Assembly (NCBI RefSeq): GCF_001721045.1
Contig: NZ_MDER01000086.1
Coordinates: 62,001-126,000, forward strand
DNA from: Paenibacillus nuruki
GTDB taxonomy: Bacteria; Bacillota; Bacilli; Paenibacillales; Paenibacillaceae
Direction of reading: 5' to 3'
Length of the DNA: 64,000 nt
Shown: positions 1 to 8,024 of the stretch, piece by piece
Layout: each line of letters begins with the position of its first letter
Position numbering within the stretch: position 1 is the first letter of the stretch
Notes under the pieces: model-generated
The model's input: the letters and a program-made list of their open reading frames with translations, nothing else
Database searches by the model: none
What the model was told of the DNA's origin: nothing
Made by a program: the position numbers and the translations under genes

Positions 1-1
1 G

Positions 2-1048
2 CTAGAAGAGACACCTCCTGTAGTTTCACCAAGACAGATTCGAATAAAGCATGTTGTGGTAGCTTTTGTGTTATCCATAGTGTTTTTTTTCCTGTTTTGC
101 TTTGTGGCACTGCATGCCTATATTGCTTGGGTGCTGTCTAATCCGACAGTAGCAAGTGTCTACTCTAATCCAATGCAGGCAAAAGGAATGGCTTACGAAG
201 ATGTAACATTCCCGGCAGCGGATGACAGCCGGATGATGCAAGGTTGGTATATTCCAGCGGAACAGAAATCGTCCAAAACGATTGTGTTTAGCCACGGATA
301 TGGTGCAAATCGAGAAGAAACATGGATTCCGATGTACGATCTCGCTCATTATGCGCATAAGCTTAATTTTAATGTGATTATGTTTGATTATGGATTCGCC
401 GCTAAAACAAACAAAGAAGTCGCCACAGGTGGTAAAAAAGAATCTCAACAATTACTTGGAGCGATTCAACTTGCCAAACAAAAAGGTTCTCAAGAAATTG
501 TCGTCTGGGGATTCTCGATGGGAGCAGGTACAGCTCTACAAGCAGGTCTCAAAACAAAAGATGTGACTGCGATGATTTTGGACAGTACCTTCTTGTTAGA
601 ACCGGATACACTCTACTATAATATCCAGCAACAGTTGGATCTTCCACGACATCCATCGCTGGAAATTCTGGAATTTCTATTACCTATTGTTAACGGAACA
701 AGCTTGAATCAGATTCCATATCAACAGGTGAAAAAGGAAGATTATCCATTTCCTATTTTCTTTATTCATGGGACAAACGATGATAAAGCTCCTTACCAGA
801 TAGCAGAGCAACTTGCAGCCAATCAGACCAATCCCGATTCAGGAAGCTGGGTGATCCAAGGCGCTCATCATGAACTGGAATTCCGTGAACATCCACGAGA
901 ATATTTACGCAAAGTCTCAGATTTCTTAAGTAGCCTGAATCTAGCGGAAGAAGAAGACGTTAATAATGAACCGTTACTGAATGATGAATTGTCTAACAGT
1001 CCTTCGGATACATCATCGTCTACTGCTAAGGATGCGAATAGTAAATAA
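2..1048 (+). CDS. Alpha/beta hydrolase, membrane-anchored, 5' end outside window
   Basis: The reading frame is open to the left edge, so the true start is upstream; a GTG at 56 is possible but has no ribosome site. Near the visible N-terminus is one hydrophobic segment (VVVAFVLSIVFFFLFCF), which predicts a membrane anchor with the catalytic domain outside. The alpha/beta-hydrolase fold follows: an HG turn (FSHGYGANR), the nucleophile elbow GFSMGAG with Ser, a late Asp region (HGTNDDKAP) and a catalytic-type His (GAHHELEF). The last ~40 residues are acidic and Ser/Thr-rich and probably disordered. The family includes YqkD/FrsA-like esterases of unknown substrate. A hairpin terminator follows. 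Fold is confident; substrate is unknown. Confidence 0.85.
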   Translation, partial: LEETPPVVSPRQIRIKHVVVAFVLSIVFFFLFCFVALHAYIAWVLSNPTVASVYSNPMQAKGMAYEDVTFPAADDSRMMQGWYIPAEQKSSKTIVFSHGYGANREETWIPMYDLAHYAHKLNFNVIMFDYGFAAKTNKEVATGGKKESQQLLGAIQLAKQKGSQEIVVWGFSMGAGTALQAGLKTKDVTAMILDSTFLLEPDTLYYNIQQQLDLPRHPSLEILEFLLPIVNGTSLNQIPYQQVKKEDYPFPIFFIHGTNDDKAPYQIAEQLAANQTNPDSGSWVIQGAHHELEFREHPREYLRKVSDFLSSLNLAEEEDVNNEPLLNDELSNSPSDTSSSTAKDANSK

Positions 1049-1070
1049 CATACGAAATAGCTATGACTTT

Positions 1071-1118
1071 AAAAGCCCAATTCATTCTCTTTTGAGAAGA
1101 TGAATTGGGCTTTTGTTA
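1071..1118 (+). terminator. Rho-independent terminator after the hydrolase
   Basis: AAAAGCCCAATTCA pairs with TGAATTGGGCTTTT across a short loop, with T-rich sequence on both sides. It can stop the hydrolase transcript and may also serve the opposite strand. Confidence 0.85.
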
Positions 1119-1235
1119 TGTATTAAGTGCTCTTACTGCATTTGTGGAGTATACACTTTTTAGAATAAATATTGATTCGGTAGATTCTCTGATTGTCTAT
1201 AATTTTGAATATCAAAATCAGTCATTTTCTGCCTT

Positions 1236-1904
1236 TTACAAACGAGTGTCATTTCGAGAAGAATTATAATCAATATAATCGTAACCTAGAAATTCAACTC
1301 TCTGGTCAAGCGAAATACGTATCATTTCGTTTCTAATATGAGTTAGTGCTCTTTCAGCGCTAGCATGATCTCTATGGCTAAAATGTCTATTGTCATCAGG
1401 ATATCGTCCCAATGTATTATATTTAGCTAGCGTTACACCATAAGCTTCGCAACCATATAATTGAATACCTTCTCTTTCTATCGAATTCATAAAAGTTTGT
1501 CCATCATATTGTCCAATGGTACCTAATACAATATCAAATTTTGCATCAGGAATATACTTTAAGGCTATCGTTACTAAAGAAGCATATAGGATATCGTATT
1601 CGTCTTCTTCTATACCATTACCAAGATATTCGACGTAGAAATCAAAGTCGCTTTTAGCATGACTGATTCCTTTGGCTTTGCTACCAAACAAGTATATTTT
1701 AGTAATACGCTCCTCCATTAAAGACATATCGCGGCTTATTTGTTGAGCTAATTCTAAATCTTCTTTAGCTGGTCCAATATGCTCATTTCGTTCAGCAATC
1801 ATACTAGAATCAATATCTATCACCATTCGAGAAGAATCAATACCATTTTCTCGCAAAAAAATACGTAGTTGCTCAGTAATATGATTAGGTACATGCAGCG
1901 CCAT
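1236..1904 (-). CDS. MNT-type nucleotidyltransferase next to CRISPR array
   Basis: The predicted protein has 222 residues. It contains the minimal nucleotidyltransferase signature LFGSKAKG followed by SDFDFYVE, i.e. the GS motif and paired acidic metal ligands of the pol-beta/MNT superfamily. The C-terminal part (after about residue 150) is helical and matches nothing I recognise; it may be a substrate-binding or HEPN-like helical region. I chose the ATG at 1904 because AAAGAGGAG lies 5-7 bases upstream; a longer in-frame start at 1964 has no ribosome site and begins right at a CRISPR repeat. The gene follows the array on the same strand. MNT proteins occur as antitoxins of HEPN toxins, as AMP-transferases and as drug-modifying enzymes; the role here is unknown. 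No partner toxin is adjacent. Confidence 0.75.
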   Translation of the reverse strand: MALHVPNHITEQLRIFLRENGIDSSRMVIDIDSSMIAERNEHIGPAKEDLELAQQISRDMSLMEERITKIYLFGSKAKGISHAKSDFDFYVEYLGNGIEEDEYDILYASLVTIALKYIPDAKFDIVLGTIGQYDGQTFMNSIEREGIQLYGCEAYGVTLAKYNTLGRYPDDNRHFSHRDHASAERALTHIRNEMIRISLDQRVEFLGYDYIDYNSSRNDTRL

Positions 1905-1928
1905 AATATCTCCTCTTTCATATAAAAC
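1900..1928 (-). repeat. Decayed CRISPR half-repeat in nucleotidyltransferase leader
   Basis: Positions 1917-1928 are identical to the last 12 bases of the plus-strand repeat consensus (TTCATATAAAAC). They lie where a further repeat would fall, 36 bases from the next repeat. The other half of this unit has been replaced by the ribosome site and start codon of the nucleotidyltransferase. Confidence 0.6.
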
Positions 1929-1964
1929 TGATTTTAGTGAATCCGATGCGAATAATGTAGTCAT

Positions 1965-2261
1965 GTTTAAATCCCAATACGTTCATATAAAACTGAGATC
2001 AATTCTTTTGTACCTTTAGAATTGACAACGAGACTTTAAATCCCACTACGTTCATATAAAACCTGCACGTTCCTCCAGAAATACCGGAAGGTAATTCAAC
2101 CTTTAAATCCCACTACGTTCATATAAAACTCAAAGACTACAAACTTAGTATTCAGTCTGTAGATACATCCTTTAAATCCCACTACGTTCATATAAAACGT
2201 ACACAAAAGGTCGATATCAGACCACGCCTGTACTTTAAATCCCACTACGTTCATATAAAAC
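1965..2261 (-). CRISPR. Short CRISPR array, 5 repeats of 29 bp, 4 spacers
   Basis: Repeats lie at 1965-1993, 2034-2062, 2101-2129, 2170-2198 and 2233-2261. Read on the minus strand the unit starts GTTTTATATGAACG and ends GGGATTTAAAG. Repeats two to five are identical; the one at 1965-1993 differs at two positions, marking it as the leader-distal end. Spacers are 40, 38, 40 and 34 bases and unrelated to one another. Length and GTTTT...AAAG ends resemble type I-B/III repeats of Firmicutes (knowledge of repeat families). No cas genes are in the window, so the array is orphan locally or served in trans. Confidence 0.88.
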
Positions 2262-2518
2262 TCCGAACTTTTACACCTCTAAACCCGCAGTACATCAACG
2301 TTTTGTCCCCTCTGTTTTTTACGTTTTGCATTGAACCTCCAATAAGGAAAATAGACACTTGTCTAAAAACGCTTCAATCCCTTATTACACAAGGCATCCA
2401 GCGGATTCGACAAAATAATCGCTCACTGCATTTTTATCATCATTGCTTTATATTTAAATCATACGTCAGAACAACTCAATCTTTCAATACTATACGTAAA
2501 TACATTTCCATATCCTTT
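2262..2518 (-). promoter_or_regulatory. Putative CRISPR leader region
   Basis: This gene-free AT-rich stretch lies upstream of the intact-repeat end of the array on the minus strand, where the leader should be. Reading toward the array it ends in GTGTAAAAGTTCGGA just before the first repeat. I see no convincing promoter hexamers, so the assignment rests on position and array polarity only. Confidence 0.4.
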
Positions 2519-3385
2519 TTAAGACTTCAACGCTCGACCGATCACCCATTCGAGCACACGCCAGGGTAATAGTTTGCGTGCCCAGATCATGATGTGAGAA
2601 CCTTCTCCAATAGCATAGCGTAACTTTGGAGAACGCTTATCTACAATTTTCCCGACAAGATCAGCGACTTCTTGCGGATCAGGAGCGGATGCCGCGGATT
2701 TACGAGAATAACGCAATACTGCTTCTAAGCGAGATTGATAAGGTGAATGAGGTGCTGTATGGATATCAGCTAGACCTTTTTCCCAGATTGATGTCCGGTA
2801 TGAACCGGGTTCTACTAATACTACTTTGATATTAAATTCAGCCACCTCATGACGCAAGCTTTCACTAAATCCTTCGATTGCGAATTTGGAAGTGGCATAC
2901 GGTGCATATCCGGGAAAAGCAGATAGCCCGCTTACACTACTCATATTAATAATATAGCCCTGCTTTTGCTCACGCATCATCGGAAGAACCGCTTGAGTCA
3001 TTGCTATCAGTCCAAACACATTCGTTTCTAGTTGTGCTCGCCATGTCTCCATCGGTACATGTTCGATAAATCCACCTACAGCATACCCTGCATTATTGAT
3101 AAGAATGTCTATATTTCCATACTGCTGTTGGATAGTTGTGACTGCAATCTGAATAGATAAAGAATCGGTCACATCCAGCTGGATATAATGAATACGGTCA
3201 GTGATTCCTTTTTGCTCAGCGATACGTGCCAGTTCTACGTTGCGTGTCAAATCTCGCATTGTAGCAATAACAGTAATTCCTTTTTCTGCTAATAAGACCG
3301 CAATCAACAATCCAAATCCACTTGATGTGCCTGTCACCAAAGCGATACGTTTGCGTTCCAATGACGCTTCTACTTGGTTGGACAT
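2519..3385 (-). CDS. Short-chain dehydrogenase/reductase (SDR)
   Basis: A 288-residue classical SDR. It has the Rossmann cofactor motif TGTSSGFG near residue 19, the NNAG structural motif near residue 96, a catalytic Ser (NMSSVSG) and the YATSK active site (Tyr and Lys). The start is an ATG behind AAGGAGGATCTT. It acts as an NAD(P)H-dependent oxidoreductase in the cytoplasm; the substrate cannot be told. The C-terminal tail (WARKLLPWRVLEWVIGRAL) is amphipathic and could touch membranes. It lies 106 bp downstream of the adenylate-forming enzyme on the same strand, so it may be the last gene of that biosynthetic operon or be transcribed on its own. Confidence 0.85.
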   Translation of the reverse strand: MSNQVEASLERKRIALVTGTSSGFGLLIAVLLAEKGITVIATMRDLTRNVELARIAEQKGITDRIHYIQLDVTDSLSIQIAVTTIQQQYGNIDILINNAGYAVGGFIEHVPMETWRAQLETNVFGLIAMTQAVLPMMREQKQGYIINMSSVSGLSAFPGYAPYATSKFAIEGFSESLRHEVAEFNIKVVLVEPGSYRTSIWEKGLADIHTAPHSPYQSRLEAVLRYSRKSAASAPDPQEVADLVGKIVDKRSPKLRYAIGEGSHIMIWARKLLPWRVLEWVIGRALKS

Positions 3386-3491
3386 AAGATCCTCCTTTAT
3401 CTACTTTATGCCTGAATATACTACTTTATTTTAGAATGATCCTATTTCATTTCGATATTGAAAATAGCTATAGAGCTACTTATCTACTGAC

Positions 3492-4847
3492 TCACAACGT
3501 CCACTTTCGTTCGACTCGCCGTAACTTTATGATTCCGGGCGTGAACTCATATGCTGTAAAGGTAATCGCTGGCATAACTGCTTGTAAAGTATCGCAGATA
3601 TGCTGGATACGATGGATGATTTGCGCTTCGACAGCTTGATCATGTGCTATATGATCTGTTTTTCCAGTAAGACGATAACTGATTTCCAGTTGGTTGATCT
3701 GATACTGGATCACACGATAATGTTCAATATCTGCGGAAGCTCCTATAATCGCTCTGGTGATCAGATCGGGGAATAGCGGTACTTTTTCTGCTGTCGTCTG
3801 ATGAGTGACATAAAGAATATCGTCGCATCGTCCTTCAATCTGTTCGATAGTAAGCATCGGTGATCCACAAGGACAAGGCACTGCGGCTTCGGTCAGAATA
3901 TCATTTAAACGATACCGTATAATCGGTTGAGATACCCGCGAGAAGTCCGTAATAATTGGTACAAACCGTCTGCTTTGCTGATCCAGCATTTCTTTCTCAA
4001 TATGTACAATATCTTCGTTCAGATGCAGATTACCATATTCGCACGTGGCTCCGAGGAAACCTTCTGTACACTGATACACCTGATGTACTTTTTGCATAAA
4101 AACAGATTCAATATATTGACGATCCAAAGGATCTAGTACTTCTGCCACCGAAATGATTTTGCGTGGCTCTATCGTTAATAAGCCTGATGATTGCTGCTCT
4201 GCTAATAAACGCAACATGGAAGCAGGCGCAATCAATAGACTCGGACGGTATCGTTCAAGCTGCTCAATATGCGCTGTGATCGGTAACAATAGATCGAAAT
4301 AACAAAATTGCAGTTTTCCTTTTTGTACCGATTCATACAGATTACTATTCGCTCTCAAAAAGAACGCAATCTTCTCAGGTTGCCGAATACCACCGGGTAA
4401 CAACTTGGCAAGCACGGTCCCTGTCCATTGTGCTTGTTCTTGGGGACTCACTAGAAATAACCCTCGATTACCCGATGTACCCGAAGACAACCCAATAGTC
4501 ACTCCTTGCAAAGTAGGTTCAAAATCTCGTGTCTGCTCTGCTTGATCGGCAATATCCATCGCTTCTCTTTTGGTAATACCCAGCGTATTCAATTGATCAA
4601 AATGCTCCATCATTATCGACTTATCTATCAACGGAAAGTCACGCCACTGATCATCAGTTATCCCTTGCCACAATTGCTGATAAAAAGGTGATTGTTGCCG
4701 TATATAACGCACATGCTTGATAATTTTCTTTTCTTGCCATTGCTCAAGCTCTGCTCGACTATTCCAACCTTTACGATAACGAGTACATACATAATGATAA
4801 AGGATACGCATCGTATTGGTGAGTTCGCTTAATCTTTTCACAACCAT
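3492..4847 (-). CDS. PaaK/F390-synthetase-like adenylate-forming enzyme
   Basis: About 451 residues of the ANL adenylate-forming superfamily, PaaK/CapK branch. The P-loop-like motif IGLSSGTSGNRG lies near residue 150. YQCTEGFLGATCEYGN, RYRLNDIL and a PCPCGSPM cysteine cluster with EGRCDDIL toward the C-terminus are typical of PaaK-like proteins (knowledge). Such enzymes activate a carboxylate as acyl-AMP and often pass it to CoA or another thiol. I chose the ATG at 4847, preceded by GGGGAGG; it overlaps the upstream gene's end by 10 bp, which implies translational coupling. A GTG at 4859 is an alternative. It is the fifth gene in a row with the synthase III, ATP-grasp, epimerase and MBL genes, so it probably activates the pathway's acid. 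Confidence 0.8.
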   Translation of the reverse strand: MVVKRLSELTNTMRILYHYVCTRYRKGWNSRAELEQWQEKKIIKHVRYIRQQSPFYQQLWQGITDDQWRDFPLIDKSIMMEHFDQLNTLGITKREAMDIADQAEQTRDFEPTLQGVTIGLSSGTSGNRGLFLVSPQEQAQWTGTVLAKLLPGGIRQPEKIAFFLRANSNLYESVQKGKLQFCYFDLLLPITAHIEQLERYRPSLLIAPASMLRLLAEQQSSGLLTIEPRKIISVAEVLDPLDRQYIESVFMQKVHQVYQCTEGFLGATCEYGNLHLNEDIVHIEKEMLDQQSRRFVPIITDFSRVSQPIIRYRLNDILTEAAVPCPCGSPMLTIEQIEGRCDDILYVTHQTTAEKVPLFPDLITRAIIGASADIEHYRVIQYQINQLEISYRLTGKTDHIAHDQAVEAQIIHRIQHICDTLQAVMPAITFTAYEFTPGIIKLRRVERKWTL

Positions 4848-5743
4848 CGTCCTCCCCACTGCTGTAATGCCTGTTTACAATGACTAGGCACGATCCGAAT
4901 CGATGGAGATGAGAGGTGCAACTGACGTAATTTTTGGAGATTAAGCCTATATTGCTGACGATCTGACATAATCATACCTGCCAGAAAATGAGGCGGACGA
5001 TTCTCAGTAAAAGCGATACTAGACCATACGGTATCTGCACATAACAAATAATCATCAATGGCTGTCGATACCAATAGTCCGATCATCCCTTCTGCATGAC
5101 CAGACAATTCAATAGCGATCAGACTTCCATCTCCCAATATATCGTACCCCGTTTTCCACGGAAATTCTTGTGTAATCAGATCGTTGTCTCGGGATACATC
5201 ATGTACAAGATGACTATATAGCAATGAGGTTAACGGTTGAGAATCTGATCGATGCAACACTCGCGAGCGCTCAGTGAGATCATCCGGCAATAAACCTGCT
5301 AGAAATCCTGCTTTGACTGCTCGGATCGAACTCAAATCCTTGACCGCTTGATACGATTCGGAAAGATATATAAACGTCGCTTGCGGAAAGTCTTTTGCTC
5401 CAGCAATATGATCTCCATGAAAATGCGATAAGATCACATACTTAATCTGATCTGTCATAATGCCTTGCTGTTCCAATTGCGAAATGACCGAGTTCTCTTC
5501 CTGATAGATCACCGGTGTAATATAACGGTACAACGATTGTGGTAACGTGGCTGTTTCTTCAAAAAAGCGCGCACTATATCCAGTATCAAATAAAATATAC
5601 CCGTGCTGAGGATGCTGAATACAAGCAAACCCTGCTGGAAATGACACCGCTCGTAGCGAACCACCTCGTAATGTCAAAAATTCAGGATGAGTACAATATC
5701 CAGCTGCTCCGATCCATAATCGCACTGCTGATGAAGTGATCAT
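4838..5743 (-). CDS. MBL-fold metallo-hydrolase
   Basis: About 301 residues. The zinc motif SHFHGDH lies near residue 107, with further metal ligands suggested by ELSGHAEG, LLCADTVW and the late VPSHCK. The layout resembles N-acyl-homoserine-lactonase-type MBL hydrolases, which open lactones or cleave thioesters. The start ATG at 5743 overlaps the stop of the upstream epimerase gene as ATGA, a clear coupling signal; a GTG five codons earlier is less likely. In this operon it could act as an off-loading or editing thioesterase, or as a self-protecting lactonase (inference). Confidence 0.82.
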   Translation of the reverse strand: MITSSAVRLWIGAAGYCTHPEFLTLRGGSLRAVSFPAGFACIQHPQHGYILFDTGYSARFFEETATLPQSLYRYITPVIYQEENSVISQLEQQGIMTDQIKYVILSHFHGDHIAGAKDFPQATFIYLSESYQAVKDLSSIRAVKAGFLAGLLPDDLTERSRVLHRSDSQPLTSLLYSHLVHDVSRDNDLITQEFPWKTGYDILGDGSLIAIELSGHAEGMIGLLVSTAIDDYLLCADTVWSSIAFTENRPPHFLAGMIMSDRQQYRLNLQKLRQLHLSSPSIRIVPSHCKQALQQWGGRWL

Positions 5744-6732
5744 TGAGTACACCACCAATCTGCAAATCGCTCTAACCCTTGATCGACACTGATACGAGGC
5801 ATATAACCTAATTGTTGCTGTGCTAACGAGATATCCAGTGTATGAGGTACCGCAATCGACCCTACACTATAACGAGTCAATGGAGGCTCGCCTAGCGCTG
5901 GGAATAGACGATACACAGCTTCCATTCCTCCTGCGATCAGATGGGCTACCGAATAAGGTACATTTCGAGTATGTAAAGGTATATCTAAGCGTTCAAATAA
6001 ACGCGACAACAATTCGACAAACGCAATCGGTTCACTATTGGATATATTGTACGCCTGTCCAAGCGCTGTCTGTGGTGCTTTTACACCTAGTAACATTGCA
6101 TCGACAACATTATCTACATAGGTCAGATCTATCGGCGCACGCCCCCCTTGTAATAGTGGCACACCAGATTGACGATTGGCTTCTAATAACCGTGGAAATA
6201 ACGTCTGATCCATCGGTCCAAAAATCGCACGGGGACGAATCATAATCGAAGCTAAACCTTGCTTTTTATAAGCTTGCAATACAATCTGTTCAGCTAATAA
6301 TTTGGTTGCCGCATAATGATTGACTGACTTACGAGGTAAAGGATCGGATTCTCGAATCCCGTAGTGAGCTTTGCCATCAAAATAAATACTGGGTGTAGAC
6401 ACATGAATCAATCGCTGGACATCATGCCGAATACAACCATCAACAATATGTTGAGTGGCTTTTACATTGCTTTGATAAAATTGTTGATATTTGCCCCACG
6501 GCGAAGACAATGCAGCACAATGAAAAACGATATCTTGTCCTTTACAAGCTTGTATCGCTTGCTCTGCATCTCCTAGATCATAATAATTCATCTGTACGCC
6601 AATACGTTCTAATGCTTGTCCACGGCTTTCATCTCGCCCTGTTCCATGAACATCCCAGCCTAGTGCGACTAATCGTCTGGCTAGATGTCCACCCAAAAAT
6701 CCTGTCGCCCCGGTAATTAATGCTCTGGTCAT
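5740..6732 (-). CDS. NAD-dependent epimerase/dehydratase, 3beta-HSD-like
   Basis: About 330 residues of the extended SDR family. The N-terminal GATGFLGGHL is the NAD(P) motif GxxGxxG; HCAALSSPWG and the HYAATK catalytic Tyr/Lys pair follow. The general look is that of 3-beta-hydroxysteroid-dehydrogenase-like proteins, a group that includes OleD, which reduces beta-keto acids made by OleA-type condensing enzymes (knowledge). The start ATG at 6732 has AAAGGAG upstream and overlaps the previous stop as ATGA. With a synthase III in the same operon, reduction of a freshly condensed beta-keto intermediate is a reasonable guess. Confidence 0.82.
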   Translation of the reverse strand: MTRALITGATGFLGGHLARRLVALGWDVHGTGRDESRGQALERIGVQMNYYDLGDAEQAIQACKGQDIVFHCAALSSPWGKYQQFYQSNVKATQHIVDGCIRHDVQRLIHVSTPSIYFDGKAHYGIRESDPLPRKSVNHYAATKLLAEQIVLQAYKKQGLASIMIRPRAIFGPMDQTLFPRLLEANRQSGVPLLQGGRAPIDLTYVDNVVDAMLLGVKAPQTALGQAYNISNSEPIAFVELLSRLFERLDIPLHTRNVPYSVAHLIAGGMEAVYRLFPALGEPPLTRYSVGSIAVPHTLDISLAQQQLGYMPRISVDQGLERFADWWCTQ

Positions 6733-8024
6733 AAGCTCTCCTTTCCATTCCATTCGATATCATGGGTTAATGCTTCAGTCAGTGAAATACGCTCTGTACG
6801 ACAAGTTCGCAACGCTTGAGCGACTAATCGAAATTGCTCCCAAAATGGCTTGCGATCGTCTGCCTGATATACCACATCTGTCGCTTGGTGTAGACCGTTC
6901 CACCAGTTTTTCCAAGCTTGCCAATCACGGTTGTATTTGATGCCTGCTATCCACATCGGTAACGTCAATACTCTAGCTATTCCTACGGCTGGCATAATTA
7001 CTTGACCACTTTGCGCTATTGACTCAGGATCTAGCAATGCTTGAATCATTGTATCTTGGTGTTGAAAAAGATGAATCCCACTGGTCGTTCGTGGATTACA
7101 TTCAATCGGATATAGAATGCCTGTCGAATCTTCTTCAATAAAATCAAAACTAATCTGTCCACAAAAAGCAGTATTAGATGGATGTTGATCCTCTACAGGT
7201 ATCCCTTGAACAAATTGGCATACCCACTCGTACGCTTTATTATGCTCTATAGCTTCAAAATATACACTCGCTCCTGTACGTGATGTTCTATAGTTACTTG
7301 TATACGTAGCATGAGCGATCACGATACCTTTATGTACAAGACTATAGGTACAGATAGCTTTCCCTTTAATATATTGCTGAGCAATCCAAGCTGATGATTC
7401 ATATTGTTTATTCATTACTGTTGTTTCTGTTGTTATTATTGTATTTGCTGTAGTCTTTTGCTTTTTTGAAGCTATAATACGTCTGATTTCCCACGGCATA
7501 ATCACTCGCGATGCAAATCTAGAATAAATCGGTTTCCGCACAAATGTATGACCTTCTGCATCAGGCACCGAATAATCATAAGAGTCTGTTGAAGGCTCTG
7601 CTACCGAGAAAGTGATCGGAGCGGCTTGATTATTGATTATCACTTGTTCAATAAATTTTCCTTTGTGATGCAGAGTATGCAGTGTAGAGAGCGAAGGTGT
7701 AAGCACTCGACAAACCCTTTGCAATCGTTCCAGACCTTGCGCAATATAAAAAATCTCTTCACATGTCGGTAGCAAAAGATCGATCTGATGCTCTATGATC
7801 AATTGCTCTAATGCAGACAGATATAATTGCGGTTGTTGGCGGGGCGGTGGCACTTGAAAGCTCTCCACCACAGCACTCGATACACGGCACAGATGATACC
7901 TACTACTTTCAGTCACATAGACATAATGACCGTTACGATGCAAAAGGCGAGCCCACTCAAGTGCTACAGGAGCACGTCCACCTGTAATCAATATCCGTTG
8001 CGGTGTGACTGGCTCAGTACTCAA
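6729..8024 (-). CDS. ATP-grasp domain ligase
   Basis: A 431-residue protein with an N-terminal Rossmann-like pre-ATP-grasp part (ILITGGRAPVALEWARLL, resembling CarB/PylC-type proteins). A nucleotide-binding middle contains HTFVRKPIYSRFASR, and the metal-binding strand ISFDFIEEDSTG...YPIECNPRTTSGIH carries the Glu and Asn ligands. ATP-grasp enzymes join a carboxylate, via acyl phosphate, to an amine or other nucleophile. The last ~70 residues are Trp-rich and not recognised. The start overlaps the end of the synthase III gene by 11 bp. In the operon it probably forms an amide or ester between the acyl product and a small partner (inference). Confidence 0.82.
   Translation of the reverse strand: MSTEPVTPQRILITGGRAPVALEWARLLHRNGHYVYVTESSRYHLCRVSSAVVESFQVPPPRQQPQLYLSALEQLIIEHQIDLLLPTCEEIFYIAQGLERLQRVCRVLTPSLSTLHTLHHKGKFIEQVIINNQAAPITFSVAEPSTDSYDYSVPDAEGHTFVRKPIYSRFASRVIMPWEIRRIIASKKQKTTANTIITTETTVMNKQYESSAWIAQQYIKGKAICTYSLVHKGIVIAHATYTSNYRTSRTGASVYFEAIEHNKAYEWVCQFVQGIPVEDQHPSNTAFCGQISFDFIEEDSTGILYPIECNPRTTSGIHLFQHQDTMIQALLDPESIAQSGQVIMPAVGIARVLTLPMWIAGIKYNRDWQAWKNWWNGLHQATDVVYQADDRKPFWEQFRLVAQALRTCRTERISLTEALTHDIEWNGKESL

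Noticed and set aside
71-451. Minus-strand frame inside the first hydrolase gene
   Set aside because: It is a shadow of the intact hydrolase frame, with no ribosome site and no recognisable motif.
2303-2569. Plus-strand open frame of 88 codons beside the CRISPR array
   Set aside because: It has no ribosome site, overlaps the end of the SDR gene and lies in the presumed leader; composition is not protein-like.
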